From a virus, in the IMG/VR virus record IMGVR_UViG_3300032240_001579, positions 1 to 26,113 of that record: DNA of 26,113 nucleotides, one strand, 5' to 3'. A program made the position numbers and the translations under genes. The notes beneath the pieces are model-generated. The model ran no database searches and was not told the origin of the DNA. It saw only the letters and a program-made list of their open reading frames with translations. Numbering within the stretch: position 1 is the stretch's first letter; each line of letters opens with the position of its first letter. Of this stretch, positions 20,140 through 26,113 are shown in pieces.

Positions 20140-21024
20140 TTACACCCCTTCAATCTTTCCGGTGATGGCACTACCAACCAGGGTAACCGTTGTTGTGGCT
20201 TCCCCGGAAACGGTGGGGGAAATAATGCCCTGATGTTTGATGCCATTAACCTTGTAATCGGCGTTTTGGATTGCGTTGTAATAATTACCAAAATATTTAC
20301 TTTTTAATTGAATCTTTTGGTTCAGAATAATTCCGGGTTCAAACACCATGGTAACTTGCACATATTGATCTTGTAAAATGGGCGTCCCAATCAACCCATT
20401 TTCTGAGGTAATTTCTGGTAACGATGCCGGTAATCCCCGGTTCATTGGGACAATGTTGGCAATGCCATTGTCGATTGAAAGGTTGCCTTTAGTTAATTTA
20501 AACAGTTCTGAAACGGTGTTGCCGTCGATTGTAATTTGTTTAGTGGTTTTTTTCCCATCATCCACAATGGTTCCAACCTGGATTCCGTAGCTTCCCAGGC
20601 TTTTCAGCATATCCTTGTATATTTGCATATAAGAAATGTTGGCACCGTAGGTTTGGGAATAGTAAGCGCCGGCCAGGGCAAACCCAATGTCATTGCTTTC
20701 GATTGTGGTAATCCAGTTAACCCCCTGGCGGACCGATTGCGCCACGGTGATATTACCCCGGAAAATAACCTTTAAATCTTCATCGTACCCGGCTTTTAGG
20801 GTTAGCGTTCTGGCTTGTTGGGCAATGCCGTAATCGTGATAATCCCGGCGCAATTGTGAACGGTGTTTTTCGGATAGATTATACAGTTTTAAAATTGAGG
20901 TATTGGAGGAAGTCCACGCCTTGCGGTTAATATCAAATTCCAATGTAATTGGTGGGGTTATCGTTAATTTCGTCCCCGCATTTGTATCAATTTCTAAGGT
21001 GTATTGGCGTTGCTTTCTAACCAT
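20140..21024 (-). CDS. Baseplate hub protein
   Basis: The product has 294 residues. It starts MVRKQRQYTLEIDT with a first beta-barrel-like domain (LTITPPITLEFDINRKAW, ILKLYNLSEKHRSQLRRD, LTLKAGYDEDLKVIFRGNI). A middle helical part follows (YMQIYKDMLKSLGSYGIQVG) and a C-terminal beta domain ends in ATTTVTLVG. These are the parts of phage hub proteins that join the tube to the spike. It lies between the plug and the spike gene, as expected, and overlaps the plug gene by 8 nt. Confidence 0.82.
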   Translation of the reverse strand: MVRKQRQYTLEIDTNAGTKLTITPPITLEFDINRKAWTSSNTSILKLYNLSEKHRSQLRRDYHDYGIAQQARTLTLKAGYDEDLKVIFRGNITVAQSVRQGVNWITTIESNDIGFALAGAYYSQTYGANISYMQIYKDMLKSLGSYGIQVGTIVDDGKKTTKQITIDGNTVSELFKLTKGNLSIDNGIANIVPMNRGLPASLPEITSENGLIGTPILQDQYVQVTMVFEPGIILNQKIQLKSKYFGNYYNAIQNADYKVNGIKHQGIISPTVSGEATTTVTLVGSAITGKIEGV

Positions 21025-21358
21025 TCAGGTACGCCTCGAACTGGTCAACTTCGCCCGATGTTAAAATATACATTTTGGCGTTACCGGATGAAAAATCCTG
21101 AATGTTGGTTGGTTCTAGGTTTCCCTTCATAGTCACGGCCATGCCAAAGGGTAGGATGTTTTTAAATTGTTGTAATAGGTTTGGTGAAGTTACCACCCGC
21201 AACCCGGTAACCGTGAAATTATCCCCATAGGAAATGGACATAAACCAACCGTATTGTTGGGATTTATATTCAAGGGAAAGGCTAATTGCGGAACCGTCCG
21301 GCAAGTAAAGTTGTTGGGATTGTTTCGGGTCGGAAGTGATTTGGTTCACGCTATACAT
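21017..21358 (-). CDS. Baseplate plug-like protein (113 aa)
   Basis: The product has 113 residues. It is beta-rich: QQLYLPDGSAISLSLEYKSQ, QYGWFMSISYGDNFTVTGLR, then a helix NLLQQFKNILPFGMAV, and DFSSGNAKMYILTSGEV near the end. This is the pattern of the small proteins directly upstream of hub genes in compact myoviruses, called baseplate plug in the cyanophage Pam3 structure. The name is by resemblance and position. The start shares a base with the end of the Dit-like gene. Confidence 0.65.
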   Translation of the reverse strand: MYSVNQITSDPKQSQQLYLPDGSAISLSLEYKSQQYGWFMSISYGDNFTVTGLRVVTSPNLLQQFKNILPFGMAVTMKGNLEPTNIQDFSSGNAKMYILTSGEVDQFEAYLNG

Positions 21359-22233
21359 TAGAAAAGCCCCGTTGGATTAAATGTTGTGGTTGATTCATTC
21401 AACTGTTGGGCGCCCTGGGCGGTAACCGTGGAAACCGCTTCAATGTTTCGGCCATCCGAAGTGGTGGGGGATAACACTTGTGTTTCGGTGATGGAATCGA
21501 AAGCGTAATATCGGCGGAAGGTAATTTCAAAATCCGTAATCATCCGGGTTTCGGCGTTCTGAACCGCCCGGAATGATTTCATCACCATGTTATTAAAAAC
21601 GGCCCATGGGGTTTGAACTGTAAATAAAGTTCGATTAACCCAATAATTGTAAAAGGTCAGGAAATACCGTTGTTGCCTGGTTTGAAGTTTAACGGATACC
21701 CCATTAACCACGGCACTAACATCAAACAGGCTTTCAACCGCCGTAACGGCCGTGTTGGCAATGGTATAAGCGTAAATGGCTTCATTAATTGCGTTTAAGG
21801 CGGTTGCGGAAAAACCTGGGGTATATGCGGAAAGGGTGTAAAGTTTTTGGCGCAATTGATTTACAATTTCCGGGTAAATCGGCGCTTCGTCCGTAACTTC
21901 GCCAACAAACCCATGAACCGTAATTGTTTCCGGCCGTAGGGCAATGTTATCCGTTAGGTTGTCGTTCTTTTCCGAATAGTGTTCGGTAACTTCGCTTTCC
22001 AGGGATGCCGTGTTTTCGCCTTCATACTGGAACAAAATGGAAGTGGGTGAAAGGTTTTTCCTGGGAAGTCCGGGCGCATTGGAAACCGTTTGGGTGTTCT
22101 TTACAGGAATTGAAACGATTCCCTGTTGATTTTGAATGCCAACATTTTTAACCGGGGTAACCAGGATAAGGTTGGAAAGTGATGTTACCGCCGTTGCGCC
22201 TTGGGCTAATGATGAAATGTTGATGTCACTCAT
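21358..22233 (-). CDS. Dit-like distal tail / baseplate protein
   Basis: The product has 291 residues. It has a long beta strand block (SPTSILFQYEGENTASLESE), then LRPETITVHGFVGEVTDEAP, a helical middle (LRQKLYTLSAYTPGFSATAL) and a C-terminal part with FLTFYNYWVNRTLFTVQTPW and TRMITDFEITFRRYYAFDSI. These are features of Dit-like/DUF6046-type tail proteins that form the ring between tube and hub. It follows the tape measure gene with a 4-nt overlap. Confidence 0.72.
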   Translation of the reverse strand: MSDINISSLAQGATAVTSLSNLILVTPVKNVGIQNQQGIVSIPVKNTQTVSNAPGLPRKNLSPTSILFQYEGENTASLESEVTEHYSEKNDNLTDNIALRPETITVHGFVGEVTDEAPIYPEIVNQLRQKLYTLSAYTPGFSATALNAINEAIYAYTIANTAVTAVESLFDVSAVVNGVSVKLQTRQQRYFLTFYNYWVNRTLFTVQTPWAVFNNMVMKSFRAVQNAETRMITDFEITFRRYYAFDSITETQVLSPTTSDGRNIEAVSTVTAQGAQQLNESTTTFNPTGLF

Positions 22234-23429
22234 ACACTAAGCCCCTTTGGTTGCGAATAATAAGCCACCTTCACATCCTGGCCAAAAATTTCCAACATTG
22301 AATGTTTCATTTTATCCACGGTTGATTTATCCGGGTTGCCATGAATGTGCATATTTACGGTGTTGTTTTTCACCGGGGCACCCTCACGGCTTGGAACTGG
22401 AATTGGAACACTTGGCATAATGTTTGCCGGCGCATTATTCATTTCTACCGCTTTTTTAAAGAAATCTTGCCCGGCTTTTGACTTGATGAAATCCCCCATT
22501 CCCTTGAATGTGTCTTTTCGTTTCTTGGCTTCATCCTTATCGGCAAAAATGCTTTCCTGGAAATGTTCAAACTTATCCCATTCTCCAAGCAAATAAATGA
22601 TTCCGGCAATCGCCGTTGCAATTGGGTTTAGATAAAGCGCAAGCCCCACCAATACCGCCCTAAATGCGCTAGAATGTTCCCAAAGTTTTTCCATGGCCGT
22701 AACCAATGGTTCAACGGCTTTTAGGGCGTGTTCAAGCGTTGAAATCATTTCCCGCCCGTGCTTTACGGCAAACTCTTTTGAAAACTTTTCAACATGGCGG
22801 ACAAAGGTTTGCCATTGTGAATCCAGGTTGGCCAATGCTTCAATTTGCCCCTTGGATAAGGCATACGGGTCACGGTAATCCCCTAGTGGCTTCCGCAAGC
22901 GTTCAAGCCCCTGGCGGACTTCCGGGGTAATGTGTAAACCCTTAAACATTTCATTTAACAGGTTTTTATCTGACCCGGTTTTATGAAGCATTTCCTGGAT
23001 GGACGCCAAAACTTCGGGAATGTTTTTCATTTCCGAAATGTCGGTTTTGCCCATTTGGCGCATTAGTTCGGTAAAGAACGGTGGAACTTGCCCGGTGGCC
23101 TGAATTTGTCCAATCGTTTCGGACATTCCTTGCAACACGGCGTCCGCCTGGTCACCGGATACCTGAACCGTGTTCATGGCATAACGCCAGTTTTGAACAA
23201 ACTTCGGGTCAAGGTCGAACGCCTTGGAAAAAACTTCTAATTGGGCGCCAAACTTGGCACTGCCCACGGTGGCCCGCTCAACCGCATAAAACAGGGCAAG
23301 CACGGACGCCTTGGCCATAAGGGCACCGGTTTCAAGGGCAACAACTCCCTTTTGAATGGCGCCAATACCTTTAACGGTTTGGTCGGTGCCTTTGATTCCG
23401 ATGTTTACAAATAATTCCGCTACATTCAT
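22230..23429 (-). CDS. Tail tape measure protein, short
   Basis: The product has 399 residues, mostly helical. The N-terminal part (LFVNIGIKGTDQTVKGIGAI, GALMAKASVLALFYAVERA, FDLDPKFVQNWRYAM) is the usual start of tape measure proteins. One membrane-like helix lies at about 257-281 (RAVLVGLALYLNP followed by TAIAGIIYLL). The C-terminus contains NTVNMHIHGNPDKSTV, a common ending. Length sets tail length, so a short tail, of the order of 60 nm, is expected. The start overlaps the frameshifted chaperone ORF by ATGA, and the next gene by ATGA. Confidence 0.92.
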   Translation of the reverse strand: MNVAELFVNIGIKGTDQTVKGIGAIQKGVVALETGALMAKASVLALFYAVERATVGSAKFGAQLEVFSKAFDLDPKFVQNWRYAMNTVQVSGDQADAVLQGMSETIGQIQATGQVPPFFTELMRQMGKTDISEMKNIPEVLASIQEMLHKTGSDKNLLNEMFKGLHITPEVRQGLERLRKPLGDYRDPYALSKGQIEALANLDSQWQTFVRHVEKFSKEFAVKHGREMISTLEHALKAVEPLVTAMEKLWEHSSAFRAVLVGLALYLNPIATAIAGIIYLLGEWDKFEHFQESIFADKDEAKKRKDTFKGMGDFIKSKAGQDFFKKAVEMNNAPANIMPSVPIPVPSREGAPVKNNTVNMHIHGNPDKSTVDKMKHSMLEIFGQDVKVAYYSQPKGLSV

Positions 23430-23605
23430 CTATGCAACTCCATGTATGCCGATTCGTAATCGGAAAGGAATTTTTCGTAAGCCATGGCCTGTAAGACTTC
23501 CCTAGCGTTAAATTCCTTCACTTCGTTTAGGGTACCATAACCGGCCTTTACTAAACGAAAGAAAATAACCAGGTCGTCGTCTTCTGCCCTTATACGAGGT
23601 CGGCT
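23426..23605 (-). CDS. C-terminal extension of tail assembly chaperone, read by -1 frameshift
   Basis: The frame is open from 23680 to a TGA at 23426-23428, with no ATG, GTG or TTG until a GTG at 23521, so it cannot be started normally. From codon 9 it encodes a well-formed protein: DDDLVIFFRLVKAGYGTLNE, then VKEFNAREVLQAMAYEKFL and SDYESAYMELHR, which matches the second half of GT-type tail assembly chaperones. It is in the -1 frame relative to 23590-23979. A simple slip site A-AAA-G lies at 23605-23608 on the minus strand, at Lys125; there is no canonical heptamer. The frameshift product would have about 184 residues. The TGA overlaps the tape measure ATG. Confidence 0.7.
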   Translation of the reverse strand, partial: SRPRIRAEDDDLVIFFRLVKAGYGTLNEVKEFNAREVLQAMAYEKFLSDYESAYMELHR

Positions 23606-23979
23606 TTTACTTTCTCCAGTAGGGGAGAGAACTTCGCATAAAGGCTTTTCGTAAAAGGCAAAAGGTTTTCCTTTGCAACTTCAATGCAAACTTGAAAATA
23701 ATCTTGCCGGGCGTCAACATCCTCGAAGGTGTTTTCGTCAATCTTTAACCCCTTATAGGTCACCCGGCGTAAGCACGGTTGCAACGCCTTTTCGATTCTT
23801 TCGGAAGCCAACCCGATGCAAAACAAATCCTTGAAAAAGTTAACATCAACTTCCTGTTTTGGATCAAGTTTAAGCCCCTTGCCCTCTTCTGCCACGGCCT
23901 GATAAAGCGCCTTAGATTCGGCAAACGGGGCAACTGTAATTTTCAGTTCTGCCCCGCTTGGCATAATTACTGTTTTCAT
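23590..23979 (-). CDS. Tail assembly chaperone (short form)
   Basis: The product has 129 residues. Characteristic of phage tail chaperones (lambda gpG / T-type roles) are MPSGAELKITVAPFAE, VNFFKDLFCIGLASERIEKA, LRRVTYKGLKIDENTFEDVD and ENLLPFTKSLYAKF. It lies between tube and tape measure, where these proteins coat the tape measure before tube assembly. It has GGGGA upstream of the ATG. The gene ends at a TAA (23590-23592), but a second reading frame continues past it, see the frameshift entry. Confidence 0.9.
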   Translation of the reverse strand: MKTVIMPSGAELKITVAPFAESKALYQAVAEEGKGLKLDPKQEVDVNFFKDLFCIGLASERIEKALQPCLRRVTYKGLKIDENTFEDVDARQDYFQVCIEVAKENLLPFTKSLYAKFSPLLEKVKADLV

Positions 23980-23989
23980 TCAATCCCCG

Positions 23990-24445
23990 TTAGGTGATAG
24001 CCCGTGGAGAATTGCTGAACCGAATGTGGTAAATTGCAACACTTTGTTCGGTATCGCCTTCCACGTTTGATTTGCCTTCCACCTGCTTGGTGAAAATCCC
24101 ACCGCTTGTAATGTAGGTATCGGATGCAATGTTGCCTTTTCCGTCCCCGATTTTCTTCACAAATTCGCCAAACATGAGAACCACGCCGGCAAAATTGGCC
24201 TGTTGCTGAACTAACAGGTTATTCATGAATTTGTCGTCAGCGGAACCCCGTACCAGGCGCATAACCAAATCCGCCTGTTTCCCGGATTCATTCAACCCAT
24301 AGATTGAATTTCCGTTTTTACCGGTTTTCACCTGGGCAATTTCATTTGGAAAGGTAAGCGTTACGGCGTCCCCATCCGCCAAATCCGCCAGGATTCGGTT
24401 GTTAATGGTAATTGTGTCATTTCCCGACATTGCGATAGTTGCCAT
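23990..24445 (-). CDS. Tail tube protein
   Basis: The product has 151 residues. The pattern MSGNDTITINNRILADLADG, VTLTFPNEIAQVKTGKNGNS, DLVMRLVRGSADDKFMN and NLLVQQQANF is typical of the DUF3277-type tube proteins of Mu- and P2-like myophages. The C-terminal DTEQSVAIYHIRFSNSP is a beta strand block. It follows the sheath gene by 16 nt with AAGGGGAA ahead of the ATG. The tube is the inner hollow channel of the tail. Confidence 0.9.
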   Translation of the reverse strand: MATIAMSGNDTITINNRILADLADGDAVTLTFPNEIAQVKTGKNGNSIYGLNESGKQADLVMRLVRGSADDKFMNNLLVQQQANFAGVVLMFGEFVKKIGDGKGNIASDTYITSGGIFTKQVEGKSNVEGDTEQSVAIYHIRFSNSPRAIT

Positions 24446-24461
24446 TTTATTCCCCTTTTAA

Positions 24462-25586
24462 TTAAGCGTTAACGGTTACAATTACGGTTGAACTGTGAAT
24501 TGCGCCGGCTACTTTTAATGCAATTTGAATAAGTGGTGCCTGGCGGGAAGCCCGAACGCTTGGAAGTTGGGATGCCACCGGGCTTGAATAAATGTAATAT
24601 CCCCGTTGTGCAATGTTCGCCACTAAGTCCGCTTGGTTACCGAAAGTAACCGGGCTATTCCATTCGCCTGGCGCACAATACTGGTTAGAAACCGATTGTT
24701 CCAACACTTTACGGTAAGCACCCTTCAGGATGCTCATGCCGTTTTCAGTTTGGGGGATTTTGGTGCCGGTTTGTGCTAGGGCATTGAATCCGGCAACCTG
24801 AAGGGCGCCAGTAAGCCATTGAAGGTTGTAAATATCATCAAAAAACCCGTTGGCACCGCTAGTAAGGGTTTTGGATACGCCCTGAATGGAAGCGTAAACA
24901 TCAACGCCATTGGTGTTACAGGTGTTAAGAATGGTTTGGGTCATGGACGGATCGGCCGACACGCCAACCAAGTCTTTAAGGTGCATGGTTGCGGTGGTGT
25001 TGCTACCGTTGAAATCAACCGAAAGCGCCCGTGAAGCGTAGGAAGCCATCATAACCAGGGCATCAACCGCCGTTGCCGAACCGTAGAAAAGTGCACGGGA
25101 TTGGGTATAGTTGTTAGATTTAAGCAACCCAAGCACCGATGCAATGTCGGCGGAAACATTGGTTACAAAAAACGCCATTTTGTTTAGGGTTTGAATTACG
25201 GCGCCAGTTGCAAGCATATCGGCACTAGATTGAATGTTGGTACACATTACGCCGAAATATTGAACCAAATCCTTGGTGCGGGTAACGGCATGGTCGAGAG
25301 TTTCAGCCGAATTCAGGGTGATAACTACCAGGTAACCCCCACCGGCCAAAATGTTTGGTTTTTGGGAGAAAACCGCAAGCGCCATTTTATAGGTGTCTGA
25401 ACTGGAACCGAAGTCCGTGGAAACTTCGTCCGGGGACAAATAAATTTTGTAACCGGCACTTCCGAAACCGCTACCGGCGGTGTCATCGGTGAAAATCGCA
25501 ATGTTTGAAGTGTTGTAATATCCAAGCCCGGCGCCGGGTTGGGAAACCGAAATGTTAATTACATTTGAAATGTTAAGTTGTGCCAT
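24462..25586 (-). CDS. Tail sheath protein, DUF3383 type
   Basis: The product has 374 residues. It begins with NISNVINISVSQPGAGLGYY and NTSNIAIFTDD, continues through KIYLSPDEVSTDFGSSSDTY, AVFSQKPNILAGGGYLVVIT, and FFVTNVSADIASVLGLL, and ends with LPSVRASRQAPLIQIALKVA and VIVTVNA. This is the DUF3383-type sheath pattern. The sheath contracts to drive the tube into the cell. It has AAGGGAGAA before the ATG, a strong site fitting a major protein. It follows the neck gene by 13 nt. Confidence 0.92.
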   Translation of the reverse strand: MAQLNISNVINISVSQPGAGLGYYNTSNIAIFTDDTAGSGFGSAGYKIYLSPDEVSTDFGSSSDTYKMALAVFSQKPNILAGGGYLVVITLNSAETLDHAVTRTKDLVQYFGVMCTNIQSSADMLATGAVIQTLNKMAFFVTNVSADIASVLGLLKSNNYTQSRALFYGSATAVDALVMMASYASRALSVDFNGSNTTATMHLKDLVGVSADPSMTQTILNTCNTNGVDVYASIQGVSKTLTSGANGFFDDIYNLQWLTGALQVAGFNALAQTGTKIPQTENGMSILKGAYRKVLEQSVSNQYCAPGEWNSPVTFGNQADLVANIAQRGYYIYSSPVASQLPSVRASRQAPLIQIALKVAGAIHSSTVIVTVNA

Positions 25587-25599
25587 CGTTTATTCTCCC

Positions 25600-26113
25600 T
25601 TAAAAATCTGTTGTTACATCCGCATTTTGGAAATTGTTGTAATACCCAATGCCCGTTTTCTTCATTACTTCATATTGTAGATTGACATTCAAATTAAATC
25701 TATACGGAATTGCCGAACCGTCCACCTGGGATAAGTTGGTAAAGTTGGAGGTTATCCGGCCAATATGAAAGGAATTTAATTCCATTTGCTTTTCCGCATA
25801 GTCGGACGAAAGCGCCATTAGAACTTCCTCTTTCCTGTCCCTGGCATCCGGCCCCCGGCTAATCAAATCCATGGTAACATTTGCCAACATATTCACGGAC
25901 TGGACGTCCTGGTTAGTAACAGAATCGAACCGATTTGTTACCCCGAACGGTTTGCAAAAAAGGGTTTCAACGGCAATAAACAACCCTTCATCGGTCGGCA
26001 TATTGATTTTTTGATCCCACAAATAAACCCGGCCATCCGGTAACCCAAGTTGGTGTTGCAAAATGTCGCAAAATAAATGTAATGCGGTGCCAACAAACAC
26101 CTTTAAAACCGCC
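25600..26113 (-). CDS. Neck/tail-terminator-like protein (partial at window edge)
   Basis: The frame is open from the right edge to a stop at 25600. A GTG at 26100 is in frame, but there is no ribosome binding site ahead of it, so the gene probably starts beyond the window. The visible 170 residues include FCDILQHQLGLPDGRVYLWD, PTDEGLFIAVETLFCKPFG, SVNMLANVTMDLISRGPDAR and a C-terminal YRFNLNVNLQYEVMKKTGIG. Position just before the sheath gene and this strand pattern suggest a neck or tail terminator protein. The family is inferred. Confidence 0.7.
   Translation of the reverse strand, partial: AVLKVFVGTALHLFCDILQHQLGLPDGRVYLWDQKINMPTDEGLFIAVETLFCKPFGVTNRFDSVTNQDVQSVNMLANVTMDLISRGPDARDRKEEVLMALSSDYAEKQMELNSFHIGRITSNFTNLSQVDGSAIPYRFNLNVNLQYEVMKKTGIGYYNNFQNADVTTDF

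Overview
The window is part of the genome of a tailed phage with a contractile tail (myovirus type) that infects a Gram-negative host. The phage call rests on a continuous minus-strand block of tail genes: neck/terminator, DUF3383-type sheath, tube, tail assembly chaperone with a frameshifted extension, tape measure, Dit-like protein, plug, hub, Gp138-type spike, gp25/gp46-like wedge, baseplate J and a DUF2612-like protein. The Gram-negative inference rests on two lipobox proteins, an M15 peptidase endolysin and a spanin-like cassette. No integrase, capsid, terminase or replication gene is present here. The host cannot be named.

Layout. Positions 1-2928 form an accessory region, mostly plus strand: the end of an unknown gene, a small membrane protein, an AP2-like mini-protein, a conserved phage protein, tRNA-Leu(UAA), a minus-strand HExxH metallopeptidase, a calcineurin-like phosphoesterase with an N-terminal homing-endonuclease-associated repeat, a tRNA-like element with an oversized anticodon loop, and a lipoprotein metzincin-type protease. 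From 2918 to the end everything is minus strand and transcribed right to left. In transcription order this is: tail tube/sheath and baseplate genes (26113 to 17111), a fibre with a carbohydrate-binding-like module (17101-16415), three tandem RCC1-type beta-propeller proteins (16405-11914), a GT9 glycosyltransferase and a methyltransferase (11877-10322), a cassette of short membrane, coiled-coil and lipoprotein genes that looks like lysis/spanin functions (10213-9231), further fibre and baseplate-associated proteins (9228-4193), three small unknown genes, and the endolysin (3301-2918).

How they work together. The 25600-17111 genes build tail and baseplate. The genes from 17101 to 4193 appear to supply a large, repeat-rich set of host-contact proteins: CBM5/12-like modules, RCC1 propellers, GLGNVDNTSD-type fibre repeats and five repeated beta-sandwich-like modules. 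Sugar- and methyl-transfer enzymes sit inside this set. The most unusual content is the three tandem RCC1 propeller genes in a fibre position, the tRNA-like element at 2246-2327, the secreted metzincin lipoprotein, and a -1 frameshift in the chaperone gene that can be inferred from the sequence. All functional names are from reading the translations; no database search was run.
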